Notes under the pieces: generated by a model | The model's input: only the letters and a program-made list of their open reading frames with translations | Told to the model about the DNA's origin: nothing | Databases searched by the model: none | Origin: Methanofollis sp. | Lineage (GTDB): Archaea > Halobacteriota > Methanomicrobia > Methanomicrobiales > Methanofollaceae | Assembly: GCA_030156225.1 (NCBI GenBank) | Contig: JASGMW010000009.1 | Coordinates: 1-32,208, forward strand | DNA: 32,208 nucleotides | Direction of reading: 5' to 3' | Translations under genes and position numbers: made by a program | In this document: positions 7,722-15,629 of the stretch, piece by piece | How the letters are laid out: every line of letters starts with the position of its first letter | Numbering within the stretch: position 1 is the first letter of the stretch

Positions 7722-9229
7722 GCCCCCGCCGGTTTGACGTCGAGCACCTTCAGCATCCCCTCGTCGAGCATATAGCCCCGGAGACGGTCGCGGTTGCCCC
7801 GCAGACTCTCGATCGCGTTGATCCCCGCGGCCCCCATCAACTCGGAGACTTCCATTGTCCAGGCATGGATGAGGTTCGCCACATGCTCACCCTCCAGATC
7901 GGGGTTGAGACGGCTGACCAGGTCGGGACGCTGGGTGGCGATCCCCCACGGGCAGAGATTGCGGTAACAGTTGCCGCAGACCCGGCAGCCCATGGCGACG
8001 AGCGCGGCCGTCCCGATATAGACGGCGTCGGCGCCGAGAGCGATCGCCTTCGTGACATCGGCGGCGTTCCTGAGACCGCCGCTCGCAATGACCGAAATCT
8101 CGTTCCTGACCCCCTGAGCCCGGAGTTTCTGGTCGACGGCCGAGACCGCCGCCTCGATCGGAATGCCCACATTGTCGCGGAAGATCTTCGGGGCGGCGCC
8201 GGTGCCGCCGCGGAACCCGTCGACGACGACGGCGTCGGCGCTCGAACGGGCGATGCCCGCAGCGATGGCGGCGACGTTATGGACGGCGGCGATCTTCACG
8301 AAGACCGGCTTTTTCCACTCGGTCGCCTCCTTGAGAGAGCGGACGAGCTGGGCGAGATCCTCGATCGAGTAAATGTCGTGATGCGGCGCCGGGCTGATCG
8401 CGTCGCTCCCGAGCGGGATCATCCGCGTGCAGGAGACGTCGGCGCAGACCTTCTCGCCGGGGAGGTGGCCGCCGATGCCGGGCTTCGCGCCCTGGCCGAT
8501 CTTGATCTCGATGGCGGCGCCCCGGTTCAGGTAGTCGACATCCACGCCGAAACGGCCCGAGGCGACCTGCACGATCATATTGTCCTGGTACGGGAAGATC
8601 GCCGGGTGCATGCCGCCTTCCCCGGTCCCGAGGAAGGTGCCGGACGCCTGAGCACCCTTTGCGAGGGCGAGCTGGGCGTTGAGGGAGATCGCGCCGTAAC
8701 TCATGTGCCCGATCATGATCGGGGTGTCGAGTTTGAGGTTCGGGGAGAGTTCGGTCTCAAGATCGACATCTCCGTCTTCCCTTCGCCGCAACGTCAATCT
8801 GGACGGTTTCTTTCCGATGTAGGTCCGCAGCTCCATCGGCTCGCGGAGGGGATCGATGGACGGGTTCGTGACCTGGCAGGCGTCGAGGAGGATCTGGTCG
8901 AAGATCGGCGGCAGGGACTGGGTACTGCCCATCCCGGCAAGGATGATCTTTCCTGTCCTGGCCTGGTTGTAGATCGACTCCCGTGCATCCCGCGTCCAGA
9001 TGGGATGGGAACGGTAGTCGCAGGGATGCTCGGTGAGGGTGATTGCGTCCCTCGGACACATCGCAATGCATCGGTGGCAGGCCGTGCAGTTGCGGGAGTC
9101 GATGACGATCCGGTCTCCTTCCCGCCTGAATGTTCCGTACGGGCAGTTCTCGACGCACCGGCCGCACTCCATGCACCGGTCGCGATCGATCGAGATCTGG
9201 TAGCGAAGAGGGATGCTCCCGATCGCCAT
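7718..9229 (-). CDS. Glutamate synthase FMN-binding core with ferredoxin domain
   Basis: This 503-residue archaeal-type glutamate synthase core reduces 2-iminoglutarate (from 2-oxoglutarate and ammonia) to glutamate. Residues 18-60 hold two [4Fe-4S] motifs, CMECGRCVENCP and CTACHRCIAMCP. The FMN-binding TIM barrel follows: GHMSYGAISLNAQLALAKGA, EIKIGQGAKPGIGG, VVDGFRGGTGAAP and ASGGLRNAADV. Near the C-terminus CRVCGNCYRNLCPWG adds a Cys cluster. Bacterial GltB fuses this with amidotransferase and GXGXG domains; here they are separate genes one base away upstream and overlapping downstream. The ferredoxin domain likely carries electrons from the F420-type subunit. Confidence 0.95.
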   Translation of the reverse strand: MAIGSIPLRYQISIDRDRCMECGRCVENCPYGTFRREGDRIVIDSRNCTACHRCIAMCPRDAITLTEHPCDYRSHPIWTRDARESIYNQARTGKIILAGMGSTQSLPPIFDQILLDACQVTNPSIDPLREPMELRTYIGKKPSRLTLRRREDGDVDLETELSPNLKLDTPIMIGHMSYGAISLNAQLALAKGAQASGTFLGTGEGGMHPAIFPYQDNMIVQVASGRFGVDVDYLNRGAAIEIKIGQGAKPGIGGHLPGEKVCADVSCTRMIPLGSDAISPAPHHDIYSIEDLAQLVRSLKEATEWKKPVFVKIAAVHNVAAIAAGIARSSADAVVVDGFRGGTGAAPKIFRDNVGIPIEAAVSAVDQKLRAQGVRNEISVIASGGLRNAADVTKAIALGADAVYIGTAALVAMGCRVCGNCYRNLCPWGIATQRPDLVSRLNPDLEGEHVANLIHAWTMEVSELMGAAGINAIESLRGNRDRLRGYMLDEGMLKVLDVKPAGA

Positions 9230-9230
9230 T

Positions 9231-10280
9231 TCAGTACACTCTCCCGATGACCGGCTCGCCGGCGCGAGGCATCCAGACGCGGTCGAGATCAGGCTCCATG
9301 CGCCGGATCGCCGCCTCTTCCGAGGAGATGTAGAGACGGTCCCCTTTTTCGGCGGCGACCATGGGCCTGAGTTTGATCCGATCGGTGAAGCCGACGATCC
9401 CCTTGTGGGTGGCGACCACGATGGCGAACGGCCCGTTCATCATCGCCGAACCGTAGGCCAGACGGATCGCCCGGTTCAGGTTCTGCTCCTTCTCGGGCAT
9501 GGCGTCGATCTCGTCCCAGAACGGCGGCGCGAGCGCACGGACGGTCAGTTCTTCGTCGAGGCCGTGCCGGCGGGCGAGCAGGTCCACGAGATACGCGACG
9601 ACCTCGGTGTCGGTGAGCATCGTGCACCGGTAGCCGAAACTCTCGATATATCGCCGGTTCGTCCCGTAACTGGTGATCTCGCCGTTGTGGATCACGCTCC
9701 AGTCCAGAAGGTTGAAGGGATGGGCGCCGCCCCACCAGCCCCGCGTATTTGTCGGGTACCGGTTGTGCGCGAGCCAGATATAGCCCCTGTAATCCTGGAT
9801 GCGATAGAAATCGGCCACCTCCTCGGGCCACCCGGCCGCCTTGAAGACGCCGACGTTCTTGCCCGACGAGTAGATCAGCGCTCCCGGCACCGTGGTGTTC
9901 ACCTTCATCACCAGAGAGGTGACGATCTCCTCCTCGGAAGAGGAGGACCCGCTCATCAACGCAGCGTCGGGCTTGAAAAAGTAGCGCCACGGCGTGTGCA
10001 CTTTCTTCAGGTTCGGCTGGTCGCAGGTCGGGATCTCTTCGTCGTGCACGATCGTCCCCCACGCCCGGAGCAGCGCCTCGACCGCCGCCCTGGCCTCAAT
10101 GATATTGTCAAAAAATACGTGGAGAGCATAGCAGTCTGCGTGCTCGGGGTAGATGCCGTAGGCCGCGTAGCCGGCCCCCTCGCCGCTGCCGCGTTCGTCC
10201 ATCAAGGATAACGCCAGTTTGATCTTTGAACCGTCCATCAGGTTGCCTGCCCGATCGACGACGCTGATAATTCCGCACAT
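9231..10280 (-). CDS. Glutamate synthase class II glutamine amidotransferase subunit
   Basis: This 349-residue Ntn-type amidotransferase releases ammonia from glutamine for the FMN subunit. The open frame extends 31 codons further, but Met-Cys-Gly-Ile at 10280 fixes the start: the Cys must become the N-terminal nucleophile after Met removal. GGTGG eight bases upstream is the ribosome binding site. Other motifs are [32 protein letters not shown] and the tail [10 protein letters not shown]. It heads the glutamate synthase operon, divergent from glnA across about 100 bases, so both arms of the GS/GOGAT cycle share one control region. Confidence 0.93.
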   Translation of the reverse strand: MCGIISVVDRAGNLMDGSKIKLALSLMDERGSGEGAGYAAYGIYPEHADCYALHVFFDNIIEARAAVEALLRAWGTIVHDEEIPTCDQPNLKKVHTPWRYFFKPDAALMSGSSSSEEEIVTSLVMKVNTTVPGALIYSSGKNVGVFKAAGWPEEVADFYRIQDYRGYIWLAHNRYPTNTRGWWGGAHPFNLLDWSVIHNGEITSYGTNRRYIESFGYRCTMLTDTEVVAYLVDLLARRHGLDEELTVRALAPPFWDEIDAMPEKEQNLNRAIRLAYGSAMMNGPFAIVVATHKGIVGFTDRIKLRPMVAAEKGDRLYISSEEAAIRRMEPDLDRVWMPRAGEPVIGRVY

Positions 10281-10350
10281 AATATTTCCACCGCTACCTG
10301 ATCCCAGGAATAGGGTACGGTCTGTCCTGATAACGTATGACCAGTAATCA

Positions 10351-10358
10351 TTTATACT
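10351..10358. promoter_or_regulatory. Shared TATA element between glnA and glutamate synthase
   Basis: TTTATACT on the plus strand (AGTATAAA on the minus) can serve both directions. The plus start would fall near 10380, only about three bases before the glnA ATG. The minus start would fall near 10328, about 50 bases before the amidotransferase ATG. Confidence 0.6.
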
Positions 10359-10365
10359 ATTGGGT

Positions 10366-10379
10366 GGAAACAAATTTCC
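10366..10379 (+). promoter_or_regulatory. NrpR-type operator of glnA
   Basis: GGAA-ACAAAT-TTCC is an exact GGAA-N6-TTCC match. It begins eight bases after the TATA box, the same spacing as at amt1, and ends four bases before the glnA ATG. For the divergent glutamate synthase operon it lies upstream of the TATA box. Confidence 0.85.
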
Positions 10380-10382
10380 GTT

Positions 10383-11711
10383 ATGTCAGCCGACGCGGTT
10401 GCAGCAATGCTGGAAAGAATCAAGGCGGATAACGTAAAGTTCATTCGTCTGCAGTTTTCCGACCTGACGGGTCACCCGAAGAACGTCGCCATTCCGCACA
10501 TCCAGGCCGAGAAGGCCCTGACCGACGGAATCGGATTCGACGGCTCTTCCATTGAGGGATTCGCCAGGATCGAAGAGTCGGACATGGTCCTCAAACCTGA
10601 CATCTCCACTTATTCGCTCCTCCCCTGGAGAAAAGGAGACGCAAAGGTCGCCCGTTTCATCTGCGATGTGTACAAGCCGAGCGGCAAGCCCTTCGAGGGC
10701 GACCCCCGCTTCGTCCTCAAGAAGACCCTTGCAGAGGCCGCATCGATGGGCTACACCTTCAATACCGGCCCGGAACTCGAATTTTTCCTCTTCAGGATGT
10801 GCGACGGAAAGCCGAGCACCGAGTTCCAGGACCTCGGCGGCTACTTCGACCTCGCTCCGACCGATCTCGCCGAGGACGTCCGTCGGGACATCGTGCTCGC
10901 ACTGACCGAGATGGGCTTCGAGATCGAGGCCTCCCACCACGAGGTGGCCGAGAGCCAGCACGAGATCGATTTCAAATATTCAGACGCACTCCGCACGGCC
11001 GACAACGTCGTCACCTTCAAGTTCGCCACGAAGACGATCGCCCTGCTCAACGGGCTCCACGCGTCCTTCATGGCGAAGCCGGTCTTCGGGATCAACGGCA
11101 GCGGCATGCACACCAACTGCTCCCTCTTCAAGGACGGGAAAAACGCCTTTTACGATCCGGACGCACCCCTGCAGCTCTCGGAAACCGCCCTGTTCTTCAT
11201 CGGCGGCGTACTCAAGCACATCCGCGCCATCACCAGGATCGCAAACCCGACGATCAACTCGTACAAGCGGCTCGTCCCGGGTTATGAGGCTCCGGTCTAC
11301 ATGTCGTGGAGTGCTGCGAACAGGACGGCGCTCTGCCGCGTCCCGGCGCCCCGCGGCAACAGCACCCGCGTCGAGATCCGCAGCCCCGACCCGACCTGCA
11401 ACCCGTACCTCACCTTCGCCGCCATCCTGGCGGCAGGTCTGGACGGCGTGAAGAACAGGATCGCACCGCCCCCCAGCACCGACCGGAACATCTTCAAGCT
11501 CAACGAGGAGGAGCGGAAGGCGGCCGGCATCGACACCCTGCCGGGCAGCCTGTACGAAGCGAACGCCGCCCTCATGGAGGACGAGTTCATCTGCAACGCC
11601 CTTGGCTCCCACGTCATCGAGAACCTCAATACGATCGCCGGGATGGAGTGGGACGCCTTCAGGACGATGGTCCACCCCTGGGAACTCAAACAGTATCTCT
11701 CCAAATACTAA
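10383..11711 (+). CDS. glnA: Glutamine synthetase type I
   Basis: This 442-residue enzyme makes glutamine from glutamate, ammonia and ATP, the main entry of ammonium into metabolism. Signatures are [17 protein letters not shown] (about residues 58-74), the metal and glutamate sites GPELEFFLF and [12 protein letters not shown], and the ATP/glutamate segment [16 protein letters not shown]. The adenylylation Tyr segment of class I-beta enzymes is not seen, and length fits the I-alpha class. No ribosome binding site sits just upstream, and the predicted transcription start is within a few bases of the ATG, so the message may be leaderless. An internal ATG (10407) is the alternative start. Confidence 0.97.
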   Translation: MSADAVAAMLERIKADNVKFIRLQFSDLTGHPKNVAIPHIQAEKALTDGIGFDGSSIEGFARIEESDMVLKPDISTYSLLPWRKGDAKVARFICDVYKPSGKPFEGDPRFVLKKTLAEAASMGYTFNTGPELEFFLFRMCDGKPSTEFQDLGGYFDLAPTDLAEDVRRDIVLALTEMGFEIEASHHEVAESQHEIDFKYSDALRTADNVVTFKFATKTIALLNGLHASFMAKPVFGINGSGMHTNCSLFKDGKNAFYDPDAPLQLSETALFFIGGVLKHIRAITRIANPTINSYKRLVPGYEAPVYMSWSAANRTALCRVPAPRGNSTRVEIRSPDPTCNPYLTFAAILAAGLDGVKNRIAPPPSTDRNIFKLNEEERKAAGIDTLPGSLYEANAALMEDEFICNALGSHVIENLNTIAGMEWDAFRTMVHPWELKQYLSKY

Positions 11712-11713
11712 TC

Positions 11714-11720
11714 TTTTTTT
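11714..11720 (+). terminator. glnA terminator
   Basis: T7 begins two bases after the glnA stop codon and before the next promoter. Confidence 0.55.
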
Positions 11721-11732
11721 CTTCACCGCGCC

Positions 11733-11741
11733 TTTTAAATA
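11733..11741 (+). promoter_or_regulatory. TATA box for amt2 operon
   Basis: TTTTAAATA lies about 100 bases before the amt2 ATG, with a predicted start near 11763. Confidence 0.55.
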
Positions 11742-11745
11742 TTGA

Positions 11746-11759
11746 GGAAGGGGGTTTCC
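11746..11759 (+). promoter_or_regulatory. NrpR-type operator of amt2 operon
   Basis: GGAA-GGGGGT-TTCC is a third exact GGAA-N6-TTCC match, beginning four bases after the TATA box and reaching to just before the predicted transcription start. Confidence 0.82.
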
Positions 11760-11835
11760 TTCCTCCTTTCGGGAAAGACGCACATGTACAGACTACTCGG
11801 GCCCGTAAACGGCCGGCCGCACGGAGGACGCGGAC

Positions 11836-13032
11836 ATGGCCATTGATACGGGTGACACGGCATTCGTACTCGTCAGCACCATCCTCGTAATGCTGATGAC
11901 CCCGGCCGTCGGACTTTTCTACGGCGGCCTTGTCAGGCGCAAGAATACCATATCGATGATCGCCCTCTCGTTCATCGCATTTTCCCTGGTTACGGTGCAG
12001 TGGATGTTCATCGGCTACACCCTCGTCTTCGGCACCGACATCGGCGGATTCATCGGCGGCCTCGACCACCTCGCCCTCGCGGGTGTCGGCATGGACGGCG
12101 ACGGCATACCGGACCTGCTCTTCATGGCGTTTCAACTCACCTTCGCCGCGGTGACCCTCGCCATCGTCACGTCGGGTGCGGCCGAACGGGTGAAGATCAG
12201 TTCCTTCATCGTCTTCGGGCTGCTCTGGACGACGCTGGTCTACGACCCCATCGCACACTGGGCATGGGGCGGCGGATGGGCCCGGACCATGGGGGTGCTC
12301 GACCTTGCCGGCGGGATGGCCGTGGAGATCTGCTCGGGATTCGCAGCACTCGCCCTCTGCCTTGTGATCGGCAAGAGGGCCGGTTACGGCATGTATTCGA
12401 TGGAACCGCACAACATCCCGATGACCCTCATCGGCGGCGCACTGCTCTGGTTCGGGTGGTTCGGCTTCAATGCGGGAAGCGTGCTTGCCGCCAACGGTGC
12501 GGCGGCAAACGCCCTCGTCACCACCAATGCCGCGGCCGCAGCCGGGGCGCTTGCCTGGCTCTTTGCCTCCTGGTACCGGGGCAGACCGAGTTCGCTCGGC
12601 ATGATCTCGGGCGCCATCGGCGGCCTTGTCGCCATCACGCCCGCCGCAAGTTTCGTCGACCCGATGGGGGCGCTCGTCATCGGGGCCGTTGCAGGCCTGT
12701 TCTGCTACGGGGCGATGCTCCTGCGCATCCGTCACAATCTCGACGAGAGCCTTGACGCATGGGCCATCCACGGCGTCGGGGGACTATGGGGCACCGTGGC
12801 CACCGGCATCTTTGCAGTGGCGGCGGTCGGCGGAACGGCAGGCCTCCTTTCCGGAAACCCCGGGCAACTCCTCATCCAGATCGTCGCCGCCGTCGCCGCG
12901 ATGGTATACGCGTTCGGCATGACCTACCTCCTCGCAACAGGAGTGGACCGGCTGATGGGGCTGCGGGTGAGTGAAGAGGAGGAGTATGTGGGGCTGGACA
13001 TTGCCCAGCACGGTGAATCGCTCCAGATGTAA
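11836..13032 (+). CDS. amt: Ammonium transporter Amt2, first pore His replaced by Glu
   Basis: This 398-residue Amt-family channel starts directly with the first membrane helix ([19 protein letters not shown]) and has no signal peptide. Family motifs are [21 protein letters not shown] (from residue 141), [11 protein letters not shown] and the second pore His312 in [11 protein letters not shown]. The first pore His is missing: the aligned residue is Glu164 ([10 protein letters not shown]; codon GAG at 12325-12327) where Amt3 has His164 in [10 protein letters not shown]. Fungal Mep1/Mep3 carry the same change. GGAGG precedes the ATG. It leads an operon with a small ORF, amt3 and glnK2. The change could alter proton coupling or make it a sensor; this is inference. 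Confidence 0.95.
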   Translation: MAIDTGDTAFVLVSTILVMLMTPAVGLFYGGLVRRKNTISMIALSFIAFSLVTVQWMFIGYTLVFGTDIGGFIGGLDHLALAGVGMDGDGIPDLLFMAFQLTFAAVTLAIVTSGAAERVKISSFIVFGLLWTTLVYDPIAHWAWGGGWARTMGVLDLAGGMAVEICSGFAALALCLVIGKRAGYGMYSMEPHNIPMTLIGGALLWFGWFGFNAGSVLAANGAAANALVTTNAAAAAGALAWLFASWYRGRPSSLGMISGAIGGLVAITPAASFVDPMGALVIGAVAGLFCYGAMLLRIRHNLDESLDAWAIHGVGGLWGTVATGIFAVAAVGGTAGLLSGNPGQLLIQIVAAVAAMVYAFGMTYLLATGVDRLMGLRVSEEEEYVGLDIAQHGESLQM

Positions 13033-13039
13033 GTACGAT

Positions 13040-13093
13040 ATGATTAAATAAGGTAGAATATAACTTCCTTCCATAAATGGAATGGTGACTGAT
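13040..13093 (+). promoter_or_regulatory. Possible internal promoter and palindrome before the small ORF
   Basis: ATGATTAAATA near 13040-13050 could be a TATA box. TTCCAT-AA-ATGGAA (13069-13082) is a perfect inverted repeat with the half-sites reversed relative to the NrpR operator. GGTGA at 13084-13088 is the ribosome binding site of the next gene. This suggests that the small ORF, amt3 and glnK2 may also be expressed apart from amt2. Confidence 0.4.
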
Positions 13094-13396
13094 ATGCGCC
13101 CGGAAGAGTATGCGATGTACCTGGGAACAGGGAGCCTGTCGGCCGGAGATCCGGGCAGGTCCACCTATGGCCCACAGGACTATGATGCCAGACATGTCAG
13201 CCCCGTCACAATCGCCGTCGTCAAACGGTTCTGGGAAGAAACCAGCCGTGCAGCAGCGATTTCAGCAGGGATTGAAGCGATTGTGGGCAGCACCCCCGAG
13301 AGCCGCGCCCTGGCCGCCGCAGCCGAGATGTTCTGGGAGGGGTCGATGGTCGACGATGTCGTGACCAACCACGCCGTTTGCTGTCAGGTGATCTGA
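13094..13396 (+). CDS. Unknown 100-residue protein between amt2 and amt3
   Basis: I do not recognise this protein. The frame opens at 13082, but GGTGA five bases before the ATG at 13094 sets that start. It is soluble, has no clear membrane segment, and looks mixed: a Gly/Tyr-rich N-terminal third ([13 protein letters not shown]) followed by alpha-helical, Ala- and Glu-rich sequence ([20 protein letters not shown]), and a C-terminal tail NHAVCCQVI with paired Cys. Its end carries GGTGATCT, which is the ribosome binding site of amt3 (GTG at 13398, one base after this stop codon), so translation of the two is tightly coupled. Codon use matches the neighbours. Its place between two Amt channels suggests a role in ammonium sensing or transport, but nothing in the sequence proves it. 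Confidence 0.7.
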   Translation: MRPEEYAMYLGTGSLSAGDPGRSTYGPQDYDARHVSPVTIAVVKRFWEETSRAAAISAGIEAIVGSTPESRALAAAAEMFWEGSMVDDVVTNHAVCCQVI

Positions 13397-13397
13397 A

Positions 13398-14594
13398 GTG
13401 CCGATAGATTCCGGCGACACTGCGTTCGTCCTCATCTGTACGGCGATGGTCATGCTGATGACACCGGGGGTCGGACTTTTCTACGGTGGCCTGGTGCGGC
13501 GGAAGAACATCATCGCAATGATCTCCCTCGCCTTCATCGCCTTCTCAGTGGTCTCTCTCCAGTGGATCCTCTGCGGCTACTCGTTCGCCTTTGGGACGGA
13601 TATCGGCGGATTCATCGGCGGCCTCGACTATCTCGGCCTTGCGGGCGTCGGCATGGACGGCGACGGCATACCCGACCTGCTGTTCATGGCGTTTCAACTC
13701 GTTTTTGCCGGCCTGACCCTTGCGATCGTCACCTCGGGCGCAGCCGAACGGATGAAGGTCAGTTCCTTCATCGTCTTCGGGCTGCTCTGGACGACGCTGG
13801 TCTACGACCCGCTCGCACACTGGGCGTGGGGCGGCGGGTGGGCGGCGTCCCTGGGCGCCCTCGACTTTGCGGGCGGCACAGTCGTCCACATCTCCTCGGG
13901 CTTCGGGGCGCTGGCGCTGGCACTGGTGATCGGCCGGCGGGTCGGCTTCGGCACCTATACGATGGAACCGAACAACATCCCGCTGACCCTCATCGGCGGT
14001 GCACTGCTCTGGTTCGGGTGGTTCGGCTTCAATGCAGGAAGCGCCCTTGCGGCGAACGGCCTCGCGGCGAACGCCTTCGTGGTCACCAACACATCGGCGG
14101 CCGCCGGTGCGATTGCGTGGCTTGTCGCCTCCTGGTACCGCGGCAAACCGAGTTCTCTCGGCATGATCTCGGGCGCCATTGCCGGTCTGGTCGCCATCAC
14201 GCCGGCGGCAGGGTTCGTCGATCCCCTCTCGGCGATCGCGATCGGCGCGATTGCAGGGCTGCTCTGCTACGGCGCCATGCTCTTCCGCCTGCGCCGCGGC
14301 CTCGACGAGAGTCTTGACGCCTGGGCCATCCACGGCATGGGCGGGCTCTGGGGAGCGATCGCAACCGGCATCTTTGCAGTGGCGGCGGTCGGCGGTGTCG
14401 ACGGCCTTCTCTACGGAAACGTCCATCAATTTCTCATACAGGTCGTCGATGCCTGTGCAGCGCTCGTCTACGCCTTCTGCGTGACCTACGCCCTTGCATG
14501 GATCGTCGACAGGACGCTCGGCCTCCGTGTCAGCGAAGAGGAAGAATATGTGGGCCTCGACATCTCCCAGCACGGGGAGTCGACCCGGGTGTGA
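13398..14594 (+). CDS. amt: Ammonium transporter Amt3
   Basis: This 398-residue Amt channel is a close paralogue of Amt2, the same length and collinear throughout, including the shared tail [11 protein letters not shown](A/S)QHGES. It keeps both pore histidines, His164 (TVVHISSGF) and His312 ([10 protein letters not shown]). The start is GTG ([11 protein letters not shown] follows), with GGTGA upstream inside the preceding small ORF. glnK2 follows after 12 bases, so Amt3 and Amt2 are the likely P-II targets. Stretches of near-identical DNA shared with amt2 point to a fairly recent tandem duplication or gene conversion. Confidence 0.96.
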   Translation: MPIDSGDTAFVLICTAMVMLMTPGVGLFYGGLVRRKNIIAMISLAFIAFSVVSLQWILCGYSFAFGTDIGGFIGGLDYLGLAGVGMDGDGIPDLLFMAFQLVFAGLTLAIVTSGAAERMKVSSFIVFGLLWTTLVYDPLAHWAWGGGWAASLGALDFAGGTVVHISSGFGALALALVIGRRVGFGTYTMEPNNIPLTLIGGALLWFGWFGFNAGSALAANGLAANAFVVTNTSAAAGAIAWLVASWYRGKPSSLGMISGAIAGLVAITPAAGFVDPLSAIAIGAIAGLLCYGAMLFRLRRGLDESLDAWAIHGMGGLWGAIATGIFAVAAVGGVDGLLYGNVHQFLIQVVDACAALVYAFCVTYALAWIVDRTLGLRVSEEEEYVGLDISQHGESTRV

Positions 14595-14606
14595 GGTGGC
14601 ATGATG

Positions 14607-14936
14607 ATGAAGATGATCATCGCGGTGATACGCCCGGAAAAATTCGAACAGGTGGAAAAGGCCCTTACAGAAAAGGGTTTCCCGGCAATGACCGTCTCCG
14701 AGGTGCGGGGACGGGGGGAACAGAAGGGGATCGCTCTCCGATCCCGCGGCGGTCCGGTGACCGTCGACCTGATCCCGAAGATCAGGATCGAGATGGCGGT
14801 CCCGGCGACCTTCGCCGAGACCGTCGTCCAGATCATCAGGGAAGCGGCCCGGACCGGCAAAATAGGCGACGGCAAGGTCTTCGTCCTGCCGCTTGATATG
14901 GCGGCAAAGGTCCGGACCGAGGAGGTGAGCATCTAA
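14607..14936 (+). CDS. glnK: P-II family protein GlnK2 lacking Tyr51
   Basis: This is a P-II protein of about 109 residues closing the amt2-ORF-amt3 operon. ATGs at 14601, 14604 and 14607 are in frame; 14607 matches the family start (MKMIIAVIRPEKF) and lies seven bases after GGTGG. The C-terminal P-II signature TGKIGDGKVFVLPLD is intact. The T-loop differs from GlnK1: after GEQKGIALRSRGGP the residue at position 51 is Val, so the Tyr uridylylated in bacterial P-II is absent. It should still bind nucleotide and block Amt channels, but its T-loop contacts are probably adapted to Amt2/Amt3. There is no sign of a uridylyltransferase gene nearby. Confidence 0.94.
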   Translation: MKMIIAVIRPEKFEQVEKALTEKGFPAMTVSEVRGRGEQKGIALRSRGGPVTVDLIPKIRIEMAVPATFAETVVQIIREAARTGKIGDGKVFVLPLDMAAKVRTEEVSI

Positions 14937-15001
14937 CAAAGAGACAGGCATACACCCCGGTGTACGATCGTGCAAGCCGATCCTGACGCCCGGCCTGCAT
15001 C

Positions 15002-15009
15002 TTTTTTTT
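15002..15009 (+). terminator. Terminator of amt2-ORF-amt3-glnK2 operon
   Basis: T8 lies 65 bases after the glnK2 stop codon. Confidence 0.6.
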
Positions 15010-15396
15010 GTGCGTTGAACGGCGGCCGATCGCAAACGCCAGCATTTCAGTTCAGTCGAACTCTTTGTAATCCTCGCCGTTTCCACGATCTGAAAGAACG
15101 CTTTTTGTTCGTCTCCCGCCATTCGCCCGAAGCATCCGCAGACGTTTGTTGCATGCAACGAAATGGTTCGCCTGCGGATCGACGGATTCCACCCTCACAA
15201 AACCGCCGGCCCCGTCGTTGGGCGTTCGTATCGATCAGGGTGATGCCCCCATAGAGATGATCGAACGAGAGGCCGGAGGCCCGCACATCGCTGCAGTTCA
15301 CGCAGACCACCACACCGGCATCGGCGTGGACGTCCGCATCCGAAACGCTTTCAAGGCAGACGATCGGGTGGCCGTCGACGCCCGCAGCGCCGGCCT
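15010..15396 (-). other. Gap with a coding-like minus-strand stretch, no start found
   Basis: On the minus strand from about 15420 down to 15210, one frame reads like protein, with GC-rich third positions (for example HPIVCLESVSDADV and VVVCVNCSDVRASGL). It lacks an obvious start codon and overlaps the end of the 58-residue gene in another frame. It becomes less protein-like towards 15047, where the frame ends. It could be a decayed gene or a frameshifted extension of the upstream small gene. I cannot assign a family. Confidence 0.3.
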
Positions 15397-15573
15397 TCAG
15401 AACCGCCGCACCAGGTACTCGCCTGCGGTCCCGACAACGACGATCGCCGCGGCGGAGGCGAGAATCGAGAGAACGCTGCTCCCGTACAGGTCCCCGACAC
15501 GGTTTCCGGCGGCGAGGCCGGCCATGACGGCGACGAAGAGGACGAGAATTTCTTTCCTGGGAAGAATCGCCAT
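15397..15573 (-). CDS. 58-residue membrane protein, unknown function
   Basis: The frame runs on from further upstream, but only the part from the ATG at 15573 looks like protein. It has two hydrophobic segments, LVLFVAVMAGLAAG and SILASAAAIVVVGTAG, and ends EYLVRRF. It lies downstream of thiL on the same strand, across a T-tract. No strong ribosome binding site is visible. The following sequence in the next frame also looks protein-like, so this may be the front half of a frameshifted gene. Confidence 0.45.
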   Translation of the reverse strand: MAILPRKEILVLFVAVMAGLAAGNRVGDLYGSSVLSILASAAAIVVVGTAGEYLVRRF

Positions 15574-15598
15574 GCTGATCGATCTGCGGCGTCCTGAG

Positions 15599-15605
15599 AA
15601 AAAAA
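15599..15605 (-). terminator. thiL operon terminator
   Basis: T7 on the minus strand, 24 bases after the thiL stop codon. Confidence 0.5.
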
Positions 15606-15629
15606 GAGTGCACACCGGTGAAAGGGTTC

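Noticed and set aside
13069-13082. Counting TTCC-N6-GGAA as a fourth NrpR operator
   Set aside because: The half-sites are in reverse order relative to the known operator and the distance to the TATA-like element differs from the other three promoters.
11836-14936. Reading the amt2-amt3 pair as an assembly duplication
   Set aside because: The two genes differ at many positions, have different start codons and are separated by a unique ORF, so they are true paralogues.
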